A stretch of DNA of 64,000 bases from Mycolicibacterium llatzerense (lineage in GTDB: Bacteria; Actinomycetota; Actinomycetes; Mycobacteriales; Mycobacteriaceae): the NCBI RefSeq assembly GCF_000878195.1, contig NZ_JXST01000001.1, positions 218,126 to 282,125 of the forward strand, in the 5' to 3' direction. Shown one piece after another: positions 34,370 through 42,669 of the stretch; the stretch's first letter is position 1, and every line of letters begins with the position of its first letter. The notes beneath the pieces were generated by a model. That model ran no database searches. It was given only the letters and a program-made list of their open reading frames with translations, and had not been told where the DNA came from. Made by a program: the position numbers and the translations under genes.

Positions 34370-35262
34370 GAAGCGGACCTTTCGAGGGTGGCAGCAGGGG
34401 TGGGTTTGGCTGCGACAGGTCGCAGGAACAGCGACAGGACGATCACCAGGTAGGCCAGCCAGCAGACGAACTGCAGGACAGATGGGGTGGGGCTGAAATT
34501 GAAGATGCCCTGGATCGCCTGGCCGTACCACGACGACCAGTTGAAGACGCCCGTCAGATCGAAGGCCCTGGCGCTCAGGCCGGGCAGCCAGCCGACGGTC
34601 TGCAATGCGTGGATCGCGTAGGACAGGATGCCGGCGGCGACGACGACCAGGAAGGCGCCGGTGTACTTGAAGAACTTCGCCAGGTTGATCCGCACCGCAC
34701 CGGCGTACATGCCGTAGGCGAAGGCGACGGCGATGAGCAGGCCGATCAGCAGTCCGGCCAGCGGCCATGCGGTCGCGGCGTTGGCGTAGCCGACCATGAA
34801 CAGCGCCGTCTCGACGCCCTCGCGGCCGACGGCCAGGAAGGCCAGGGTGGCGACGGCCCAGCCGCCGGTCTCCAAAGCGCGGGTCATGTCGCCGCGCAGG
34901 TCACCGGAGATGGTGGCGGCGGCTTTCCGCATCCACAGCACCATGGTGGTGACGATGATGACCGCCACTAACGAGGCGACGCCGGCGATGGCCTCGGCCG
35001 CCAGTCCGGAGATGGTGTTCTCGCTGAGCTGGATGGTGAGGAAAACGCCGATGGTCATCGCGATGGCGCCGGCGACTCCGAGCCAGACCCACTTCAGGGC
35101 GTCGCGGCGGTCGGACTTCACGAGGAACGCGATGAGGATGGTGACGACGATCGCAGTTTCGAGGCCTTCACGGAGCCCGATCAGCAAGCTGCCAAACAGC
35201 TGCGAGGAAACGCCGGGGCCCGCAGCGACCAGCGATGTCGAGACCGCGAAAGTGGTGGTCAT
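34366..35262 (-). CDS. efeU: High-affinity ferrous/ferric iron permease EfeU (FTR1 family)
   Basis: About 298 residues with seven hydrophobic segments. Both REXXE iron motifs are present: LREGLETAIVV in the first helix and GREGVETALFMV in the fourth. ATG 35262 has AAGGA 6 nt upstream; TTG 35268 is in frame as well. First gene of efeU-efeO-efeB, with overlaps of 4 and 20 bp. A perfect inverted repeat at 35297-35327 lies just upstream and may be the operator. Confidence 0.93.
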   Translation of the reverse strand: MTTTFAVSTSLVAAGPGVSSQLFGSLLIGLREGLETAIVVTILIAFLVKSDRRDALKWVWLGVAGAIAMTIGVFLTIQLSENTISGLAAEAIAGVASLVAVIIVTTMVLWMRKAAATISGDLRGDMTRALETGGWAVATLAFLAVGREGVETALFMVGYANAATAWPLAGLLIGLLIAVAFAYGMYAGAVRINLAKFFKYTGAFLVVVAAGILSYAIHALQTVGWLPGLSARAFDLTGVFNWSSWYGQAIQGIFNFSPTPSVLQFVCWLAYLVIVLSLFLRPVAAKPTPAATLERSAS

Positions 35263-35296
35263 CCGCAATCCTTAGATAGACTAAACCGCAACACAG

Positions 35297-35327
35297 GGTT
35301 GGCTTGCCAAAGCAAGGCAAGCCAACC
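35297..35327. promoter_or_regulatory. Perfect inverted repeat upstream of efeU, candidate iron-responsive operator
   Basis: GGTTGGCTTGCC (35297-35308) and GGCAAGCCAACC (35316-35327) are perfect 12-base arms around a 7-nt spacer. The AGGTTGGC ends recall half-sites of mycobacterial iron boxes, but the match to the IdeR consensus is poor (about 10 of 19 by my alignment). It lies between divergent efeU and lpqU, 35 bp from the efeU ATG. A terminator is unlikely because both genes point away. Confidence 0.5.
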
Positions 35328-35455
35328 TTATCAGCGGATCGGCTACCTGGTTGCTGCGTACCGGAAAGCTTGCGCTCCGAGGTTCACTCAGCGCGGCATG
35401 CGACGATGACAGGGCGACGAATCCGTCGAGAATCTCAGTGCATGGGGGAGTACCG

Positions 35456-36181
35456 GTGTTGCGAGCGCGTTGGCTGCGGGCGAGCGCTGTCGTCGCCGCG
35501 ACGGCGCTCCTGATGGCCTCGAGCTGCTCGTTTCAGCCCGGCTACCTGCGTGGAGTGCCGCCGCCGGCGGGGCCTGCCGTGCCGCCGATCAATACCCATG
35601 TGAAGGGCCGGGGCGCCGACCAGTTGCGCGACTGGGCTGAGCACCTGGCACCGCCGCTGGGCATTCCGGTCATGGCGCTGGAGGCCTATGGGTACGCCGC
35701 ACGCGTCGCCGAGGTCGAGAACCCCAAGTGCCACATCGCGTGGACGACGCTGGCGGGCATCGGCATGGTCGAGAGCCACCACGGCACCTACCGCGGCGCG
35801 ACCATCGCCCCGAACGGCGACGTGACGCCCCCGATCCGCGGCGTGCCACTCGACGGAACCATGAACAACCTGCGGATTCCGGACTCCGACTCCGGCAGCA
35901 TGGACAGTGACGACGCCGTCGACCGCGCCATGGGACCCATGCAGTTCATCCCGGACACCTGGCGGTTGTACGGCGTCGACGCCAACAACACCGGCTTCGC
36001 CAGCCCCGACAACATCGACGACGCGGCGCTGTCGGCGGCGGGTTACCTCTGCTACCGCGGTAAGGATCTGTCCAGCCCGCGCGGCTGGATGGACGCGCTG
36101 CACGCGTACAACATGTCCGACGACTACGCCCGCGCTGTGCGGGACTGGGCGACGGCATATGCGAACGGGCACCAAAGATAG
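35456..36181 (+). CDS. lpqU: LpqU-like lytic transglycosylase, exported
   Basis: 241 residues. The signal ends in LLMASSCSFQPG; the ASSC lipobox is imperfect, so lipid anchoring is likely but not sure. The rest is a soluble lytic transglycosylase domain: TTLAGIGMVESHHGTYRGA with the catalytic Glu, RAMGPMQFIPDTWRLYG and LSAAGYLCYRGKDL. It cleaves peptidoglycan glycan strands. GTG 35456 is set by GGGGGAG at 6 nt; the frame is open further upstream but without a signal. The position before eno matches Rv1022. Confidence 0.9.
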   Translation: MLRARWLRASAVVAATALLMASSCSFQPGYLRGVPPPAGPAVPPINTHVKGRGADQLRDWAEHLAPPLGIPVMALEAYGYAARVAEVENPKCHIAWTTLAGIGMVESHHGTYRGATIAPNGDVTPPIRGVPLDGTMNNLRIPDSDSGSMDSDDAVDRAMGPMQFIPDTWRLYGVDANNTGFASPDNIDDAALSAAGYLCYRGKDLSSPRGWMDALHAYNMSDDYARAVRDWATAYANGHQR

Positions 36182-36263
36182 GTAGCCAAGATCGCTACCC
36201 GTAGCTGCCGCACTTCCGGTCCTGGCACCGTTTAGGCTGATGGGCGTTCGCACGAGTCCGTGA

Positions 36264-37571
<1,308 letters not shown>

Positions 37572-37594
37572 TTTCGCGGGTCTGACCTACCGAC

Positions 37595-38275
37595 ATGGCC
37601 GATCCCAAACGGCGTTCCCCTGCCTCTCGCCCCGCCAAACCCGGCGAGGCGAAGCGGGGGCGCGCCGGGAGCGGCACGTCGGCCGCCAAGGCGGGTAACC
37701 GGCCCAAGGCCGAGCCCCGGCGGGTCCCGGAAAATCTGCCCGTCCCCGTCACCGAGCCCATCCGGCAGGCCTACACGGAGTCGGTCGAGCACCATGCCGA
37801 GCAGCGGCTGGGGTCCGCGGCGCGCCGGGCGGCGATTCTCGCCGTCGTGGTGTGCGTCCTGACCCTGACCATCGCCGGACCGGTGCGCACCTTCTTCGCG
37901 CAGCGCACCGAGATGCAGCAGTTGGCCACGGCAGAGTCCCAATTACGTTCGCAGATCAGCAATTTGGAGCAGCAAAAGGTGAAGTTGGCCGACCCGGTGT
38001 ACATCGCCGCGCAGGCCCGTGAGCGGTTGGGCTTCGTGATGCCGGGCGATATCCCGTATCAGGTGCAACTGCCTCCCGGTGCCGTCGCGACGCCCGTCGC
38101 GCCCGCGCCGTCGCCCACCGCGAAGAGTAACCAGCCCTGGTACACCGCGTTGTGGCACACCATTGCCGATCAACCGCACGGCCTGACGCCGACGCCGGCG
38201 GTCGTTCCGCCCGGCCCCGATGGCGCCGTGCCCTCGACTGACCAGCCCGCACCTCAGGCGCCGCCCGGTGGTTGA
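37595..38275 (+). CDS. FtsB/DivIC family septum formation initiator
   Basis: 226 residues. An 80-residue basic, Pro/Ala-rich cytoplasmic N terminus precedes one transmembrane helix (AAILAVVVCVLTLTIAGPV). A coiled coil follows (EMQQLATAESQLRSQISNLE) and then the DPVYIAAQARERLGFVMPGD motif characteristic of FtsB/DivIC. A Pro-rich extracytoplasmic tail ends the protein. FtsB with FtsL/FtsQ activates septal peptidoglycan synthesis. It matches Rv1024 in position and is followed by a DUF501 gene with an 8-bp overlap. Confidence 0.9.
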   Translation: MADPKRRSPASRPAKPGEAKRGRAGSGTSAAKAGNRPKAEPRRVPENLPVPVTEPIRQAYTESVEHHAEQRLGSAARRAAILAVVVCVLTLTIAGPVRTFFAQRTEMQQLATAESQLRSQISNLEQQKVKLADPVYIAAQARERLGFVMPGDIPYQVQLPPGAVATPVAPAPSPTAKSNQPWYTALWHTIADQPHGLTPTPAVVPPGPDGAVPSTDQPAPQAPPGG

Positions 38276-38759
38276 CACTGCTGATCTGGAAGCCGTTGCG
38301 GCCCAACTGGGGCGGGAACCGCGTGGGGTTCTGGAGATCGCCTACCGCTGTCCCAACGGCGAACCCGGCGTGGTCAAGACCGCACCGCGGTTGCCCGACG
38401 GAACCCCTTTTCCCACTCTGTATTACCTGACCCATCCGGCGCTGACGGCCGCGGCCAGCCGGCTGGAGTCGTCCGGGCTGATGCGGGACATGACCGAACG
38501 TCTGCAGGCATCCGAAGAGTTGGGCGCAGCGTATCTGCGGGCGCACGAGTCGTTCCTGGCCGAGCGGGACGCCATCGAGTCGCTGGGGACGACGTTCTCC
38601 GGCGGCGGGATGCCGGACCGGGTGAAGTGCCTGCACGTGGTGATGGCGCATTCGTTGGCAAAAGGCCCGGGCGTCAACCCCTTTGGCGATGAGGCGCTGG
38701 CGTTGTTGGCGGTCGAGCCGGCGATGGCCGGGATTCTGGATCCGAAGGTATGGGTGTGA
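38268..38759 (+). CDS. DUF501 family protein
   Basis: A 163-residue cytosolic protein of the DUF501 family. Typical phrases are PRGVLEIAYRCPNGEPGVVK and LPDGTPFPTLYYLTHP, with AHSLAKGPGVNPFGDEAL at the C-terminal end. No function is established. GTG 38268 overlaps the stop of the ftsB-like gene and the end overlaps ppx, so three genes are tightly coupled. DUF501 between FtsB and Ppx is a conserved actinobacterial arrangement, which hints at a link to division or phosphate stress, but this is only guilt by association. Confidence 0.88.
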   Translation: MVDTADLEAVAAQLGREPRGVLEIAYRCPNGEPGVVKTAPRLPDGTPFPTLYYLTHPALTAAASRLESSGLMRDMTERLQASEELGAAYLRAHESFLAERDAIESLGTTFSGGGMPDRVKCLHVVMAHSLAKGPGVNPFGDEALALLAVEPAMAGILDPKVWV

Positions 38760-39709
38760 GTTCGCGCGTTGCGGCGGTCGATTGCGGTACCAACTCGATC
38801 CGTCTGCTCATCGCTGACGTTTCTGGTGGTCGGCTGACGGACGTCCATCGCGAGATGCGGATCGTCACCCTCGGTGAAGGTGTCGACGCCACAGGCGAAT
38901 TCGCGCCTGCCGCGCTGGCCCGGACCGAAGCCGCGCTGGCCGACTACGTCGACGTGATGCTGGCGCACGATGTGTCCAAGGTGCGGATGGTCGCGACCTC
39001 CGCGGCCCGGGACGCCGGCAACCGCGATGAGTTCTTCGCGATGACGGCCCGGCTGCTGGGCCGGGTGATGCCGGGCGCGGTGGCCGAGGTGATCACCGGG
39101 ACCGAGGAAGCGGCGTTGTCGTTCCGCGGTGCCGTCGGCGAATTGGACCCGGCGACAGGACCTTTCGTGGTCGTCGACCTGGGCGGCGGTTCGACCGAGG
39201 TGGTGCTCGGCGGGTCCGGTGCCGAGGTCGCGGATGTCGTGGCCAGTTTCTCGGCCAACATCGGCTGCGTGCGGCTCACCGAGCGATGCCTGCTGTCGGA
39301 CCCGCCCACCGCCGACGAGGTGGCGGCGGCGCGTGCCGTGGTGCGCGAGAAGTTGGCTGAGGCTTTGGACGTCGTGCCCGTCGAAGGTGCCCGCACCTGG
39401 GTCGGCGTGGCCGGCACATTCACCACGGTGGCCGCGCTGGCCCTGGGGCTACCGGAGTATGACTCCGAGGTAATTCACCTGTCCCGCATCGGAATTCCCG
39501 ATGTGGTCAAGGTGTGCGACGACCTGATCGCGATGCCGCGGGCGCAACGCGCCGAGCTCGGCCCCATGCATCCGGGCCGGGTGCCGGTGATCGGCGGCGG
39601 GTCCATCGTCGTCGAGGAATTGGCCCGCGAATTCGGTCAGCGGGCGGGGATCGCGGAATTGGTGGTCAGCGAGCACGACATCCTGGACGGCATCGCGCTG
39701 TCTGTCTGA
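38756..39709 (+). CDS. Ppx/GppA family exopolyphosphatase
   Basis: 317 residues of the ASKHA fold. VAAVDCGTNSIRLLIADV is phosphate loop 1, VVVDLGGGSTEVVLGG is loop 2, and PVIGGGSIVVEELAR closes the site. These enzymes hydrolyse polyphosphate and/or pppGpp. GTG 38756 is preferred over in-frame ATG 38750 because GAAGG lies 5 nt before it; it also overlaps the DUF501 stop as GTGA. The short form (about 320 aa, without the extra C-terminal HD domain) matches M. tuberculosis Rv1026 (Ppx2). Confidence 0.9.
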   Translation: MSSRVAAVDCGTNSIRLLIADVSGGRLTDVHREMRIVTLGEGVDATGEFAPAALARTEAALADYVDVMLAHDVSKVRMVATSAARDAGNRDEFFAMTARLLGRVMPGAVAEVITGTEEAALSFRGAVGELDPATGPFVVVDLGGGSTEVVLGGSGAEVADVVASFSANIGCVRLTERCLLSDPPTADEVAAARAVVREKLAEALDVVPVEGARTWVGVAGTFTTVAALALGLPEYDSEVIHLSRIGIPDVVKVCDDLIAMPRAQRAELGPMHPGRVPVIGGGSIVVEELAREFGQRAGIAELVVSEHDILDGIALSV

Positions 39710-39716
39710 CGCCGAG

Positions 39717-39766
39717 CGTGGGGGTTTCCGCGGAAATTCGATGAAAATCCCTCGTCAACCCCCACG
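39717..39766. terminator. Hairpin between ppx and the Cys/His-rich peptide gene
   Basis: CGTGGGGGTT (39717-39726) and AACCCCCACG (39757-39766) are perfect arms around a 30-nt interior containing TCCGCGGAAATT. It starts 7 bp after the ppx stop and serves two convergent genes. The lead-in CGAGCGTG resembles the hairpin at 54129. Confidence 0.65.
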
Positions 39767-39787
39767 GTCGACGGTCGAGATTTCTAG

Positions 39788-39886
39788 TTAGACCTTGCAG
39801 TTCGGGCGGTTGTGGCAGTGGTGTCCGTCGCGGCATGCGTTGCACTGACAGCCACAGGTCGACACGTTCTTGGTGGAAACCTTCAT
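39788..39886 (-). CDS. Cys/His-rich 32-residue peptide, metallothionein-like
   Basis: A 32-codon frame from ATG 39886 to TAA 39788-39790. It begins MKVSTKNVST, then residues 11-18 are CGCQCNAC, residues 22-25 are HHCH, and residue 30 is Cys: six Cys and three His in 32 residues, with CxC and CxxC spacing as in metallothioneins. AGGGGTGA precedes the ATG at about 7 nt. It differs from the longer M. tuberculosis MymT. Upstream, TCTCG-N6-CGAGA (on 39905-39920) is a possible operator; no TACCC-N5-GGGTA copper box was seen. Metal binding is inferred from composition only. Confidence 0.7.
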   Translation of the reverse strand: MKVSTKNVSTCGCQCNACRDGHHCHNRPNCKV

Positions 39887-40089
39887 TACTGTTCACCCCT
39901 GATTGTCTCGGCTTATCGAGATATGACTACTTCACCATAGTTCGATCAGGGTGCCGCGTGAAGGTCGCGGAGGAGACTGGTCGATGTCCGGGTGCTACGG
40001 CGAGTGTGACGGCCAGCGCGGTGACGCGCGCGAAAAATCAACGCTAAGCGCCACGTTCGGCGTAGGAGCCTGGGCAACGTCATAACAGA

Positions 40090-40135
40090 CCGACGGCCGG
40101 AACCAGTCCTCGTGAGACTGACTTCCGGCCGTCGG
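40090..40135 (-). terminator. Terminator of the first cutinase gene
   Basis: CCGACGGCCGGAA (40090-40102) and TTCCGGCCGTCGG (40123-40135) are perfect 13-base arms, and an inner CAGTC/GACTG adds five pairs. It lies 12 bp downstream of the cutinase stop. No long U tract, as usual in mycobacteria. Confidence 0.75.
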
Positions 40136-40147
40136 CAGGGGGGTGAT

Positions 40148-40903
40148 TCAGTTGGCTGTGTCGTCCGAGGTCTGGACGATGGGCGCGGCCGGAGCGGCGG
40201 GGGCACCCAGCTGGCGGGCGACGAAGTCCGCGGCCTGGTTGGCCATGCCGTTGAACTTGTAGGCGCTGTGGGCGGAGCGGTCCATGCCGCCACCGCAGAT
40301 CGGGTCGCCGGGGGCGCACAGCTGGATGGTCTTGCCGGCGTAGGCGCCGCCGATGTTGATGGCGGGGGCGCTGCGGTCGGCGACGCTCAGCACGAACGGG
40401 CTCGGGGTGCCGAACAGGACCACTGCGGCGACGTGCGAGGCGACAGACGCGGGCATCGGGCCGCTGATGCCGGCGGGCAGGACGAACCCGGCGGGCACGC
40501 TGCTCATGGTGCTGTAGCCGGCGACGGCCGCGCCCTGCGAGTAGCCGCCGATGACGATCTTGGTGGCGGGGCACGAGGCGGCGATGGACTCGATGCGGTT
40601 GGTGGCGTCGGCGACGCCCTCGGCGGCCTGGCCGAAGTCCAGGGAGGCGGGGTAGTTCACGCCGTAGGCGTCGATGTTGCGGCCGGGCATCCGGGCGTTC
40701 AGTGCGTCGACGAAGGCTTGGCCGGTGGCTCCGACGCCGGGGCCTTCGAAGGTGCCGCGGGCGAAGACGACCTCGACGTTCGCACAGGAGTCGTCGGCGG
40801 CGCTGGCGGTGGCGACCGGGCCGGCGATGGCGCCGACGGCGATCGTGAAGGCGGCCACGGCGGTCAGTGCCACCTTGTTGGCCACGTTACGAATGGCGCT
40901 CAT
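40148..40903 (-). CDS. Cutinase family serine esterase, secreted
   Basis: 251 residues. Signal peptide ALTAVAAFTIAVGAIAGPVA, cleavage likely after ASA. The mature enzyme starts DDSCANVEVVFARGTFEGPG (oxyanion region). IVIGGYSQGAAVAGYS holds the nucleophile Ser, and CAPGDPICGGG holds the catalytic Asp and a disulfide. The catalytic His is probably in RSAHSAYKFNG. Cutinase-like proteins in mycobacteria hydrolyse lipids or cutin-like polyesters. ATG 40903 is chosen because it begins the signal peptide; the longer frame to 41011 has no support. Confidence 0.92.
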   Translation of the reverse strand: MSAIRNVANKVALTAVAAFTIAVGAIAGPVATASAADDSCANVEVVFARGTFEGPGVGATGQAFVDALNARMPGRNIDAYGVNYPASLDFGQAAEGVADATNRIESIAASCPATKIVIGGYSQGAAVAGYSTMSSVPAGFVLPAGISGPMPASVASHVAAVVLFGTPSPFVLSVADRSAPAINIGGAYAGKTIQLCAPGDPICGGGMDRSAHSAYKFNGMANQAADFVARQLGAPAAPAAPIVQTSDDTAN

Positions 40904-41158
40904 GTTGTTTCCCCGTCCTTGAAGTTCTAGTTGCCTGGTATAAGCCGAACGGGGGTGCTGCGATTCCGCCTGCCCGGTGTGACGTACCGCATATCTAGGG
41001 TGGCTAACCATTAGGGATGATCTGCGGGCTCTGATGCGTTGGGTTCGTACCGCGCAAATCAGGGTGCCGTCGTTCGCGTCACGGGGAGCGCGTGTGGTCG
41101 GCCAACTGACGGATAAAAATTAGTCGAACTGCACGCGCCGGGCTGTGAGGATGAAGCC

Positions 41159-41986
41159 GTGATCGACGACTGGCGCAGCATCAATCTGGCGAACTGGGAG
41201 GCGCGGGTGCCGTTGCACACCGCGCTCGATGGCTACGATCTGGCCGCCTTCGACGACCCCGAATACCTCTCGGCCGTCGTGCGTTACGACTTGCCGCGGC
41301 TCGGGCAGCTGGACGGCCGCGACGTGGTGCACCTGCAGTGCCACATCGGTACCGACACGGTATCGCTGGCCAGGCTCGGTGCCCGCTCGGTAACGGGTCT
41401 GGACTTTTCGCCGGCCGCCCTGGACGCGGGCCGGGACCTGGCTCGTCGGGCCAACGCCGACGTGCGCTTCGTCGAGTCCGACGTGGACGGTGCGGTCGGG
41501 GCGCTCGGCGCGAGATGCTGCGACGTGGTCTACACCGGCATCGGCGCCCTCTGCTGGTTGCCCGACATCCGTCGGTGGGCGGCTGTCGTTGCCGAGCTGC
41601 TGCGGCCAGGGGGACGGCTGTTCATGCGCGAGGGGCACCCCGTGCTGTGGGCGATCTGCGACCCGCGGCCGGACGGTCTGCTGGTGCTGGAGTATCCCTA
41701 CTTCGAGGATGGCGGAACGGTTTTCGTCGAACACGAGAGCTACGCCGGCTCGGGTGTCGTCACCGCGCCCGAGTCGGTCAGCTTCAACCATGGTCTCGGG
41801 GAGATCTTCACCGCGCTCACCGAGGCCGGGCTGACCGTCACCGGACTGGAAGAACATCGCGAGGTGCCATGGAATCCGTTGGGGGAGGCGATGATCCCCA
41901 GCAGCGACTTCGAGGAGGAATACGTCCTCGCCGGCGGGCGTGACCGGATGCCGATGACCTACACCCTGCAAGCGGTGAAAGGCTGA
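41159..41986 (+). CDS. Class I SAM-dependent methyltransferase
   Basis: 275 residues. VVHLQCHIGTDTVSLARLGA is motif I, GLDFSPAALDAGRDLARR is the acidic adenosine-binding strand, and DVVYTGIGALCWLPDIRRWA is the post-core block. The glycine-poor QCHIGTDT variant is common in actinobacterial small-molecule methyltransferases. Substrate unknown. GTG 41159 has GAGGATG upstream. It ends 2 bp from the kdpE stop, tail to tail, with no room for a terminator. Confidence 0.85.
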   Translation: MIDDWRSINLANWEARVPLHTALDGYDLAAFDDPEYLSAVVRYDLPRLGQLDGRDVVHLQCHIGTDTVSLARLGARSVTGLDFSPAALDAGRDLARRANADVRFVESDVDGAVGALGARCCDVVYTGIGALCWLPDIRRWAAVVAELLRPGGRLFMREGHPVLWAICDPRPDGLLVLEYPYFEDGGTVFVEHESYAGSGVVTAPESVSFNHGLGEIFTALTEAGLTVTGLEEHREVPWNPLGEAMIPSSDFEEEYVLAGGRDRMPMTYTLQAVKG

Positions 41987-41988
41987 CG

Positions 41989-42669
41989 CTACTCCTGGAA
42001 GCGGTACCCCATCCCGGCCTCGGTCAGCAGATGCTTGGGGTGTGACGGGTCGACCTCGAGCTTGCGGCGCAGCTGCGCCAGGTACACGCGCAGGTAGTGG
42101 GTCTCCTTGGCGTACGCCGGACCCCACACCTCTTTGAGCAGTTCCTCGCGGCCCACCAGCTTGCCGCGGTTGCGCACCAGCATCTCCAACATGCCCCATT
42201 CGGTGGGGGTCAGGTGCACCTCGTTGCCGCTGCGGGTCACTCGCTTGGCCGCGAGATCGACGGTGAATGACGATGTTTCGACGACGGGCTCGTCGGTCTC
42301 GGACGCCGCCGCGCCGCGCCGCACGGCGGCCCGCAGCCGGGCCAGGAACTCGTCCATGCCGAACGGTTTGGTGACGTAGTCGTCGGCCCCGGCGTCGAGG
42401 GCCTCGACCTTGTCCATCGAGTCGGTGCGCGCCGACAGCACGATCACCGGAGCGGTGAGCCAGCCGCGCAGCCCGGCCAGTACGTCGATGCCGGACATGT
42501 CGGGCAGGCCGAGGTCCAGGATCACCACGTCCGGTTTGTGTTCGGCGGCCGCCTTCAATGCCTCGGCGCCCGTGGCCGCGACGGTGACGTCGTACCCGCG
42601 CACCGACAGGTTGATCCGCAACGCACGCAGAATCTGTGGTTCGTCGTCGATGACCAGAACCCGTGTCAC
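41989..42669 (-). CDS. kdpE: KdpE response regulator
   Basis: A 226-residue OmpR-type regulator. The receiver has VLVIDDEPQI, the phospho-accepting Asp in VVILDLGLPDMSG, and VTKPFGMDEFLARL with the conserved lysine. The winged-helix domain has HLTPTEWGMLEMLVRN and ETHYLRVYLAQLRRKLE. It activates kdpFABC under low potassium or salt stress. GTG 42669 overlaps the kdpD stop by 4 bp. It is last in the operon here. Confidence 0.95.
   Translation of the reverse strand: MTRVLVIDDEPQILRALRINLSVRGYDVTVAATGAEALKAAAEHKPDVVILDLGLPDMSGIDVLAGLRGWLTAPVIVLSARTDSMDKVEALDAGADDYVTKPFGMDEFLARLRAAVRRGAAASETDEPVVETSSFTVDLAAKRVTRSGNEVHLTPTEWGMLEMLVRNRGKLVGREELLKEVWGPAYAKETHYLRVYLAQLRRKLEVDPSHPKHLLTEAGMGYRFQE

Noticed and set aside
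34370..34768. Extended N terminus of EfeO
   Set aside because: It lies entirely over efeU in another frame; GTG 34369 places the lipoprotein signal correctly.
35273..35291. IdeR box at TTAGATAGACTAAACC
   Set aside because: Best alignment to the 19-bp iron box gives only about 10 matches, no better than the nearby palindrome.
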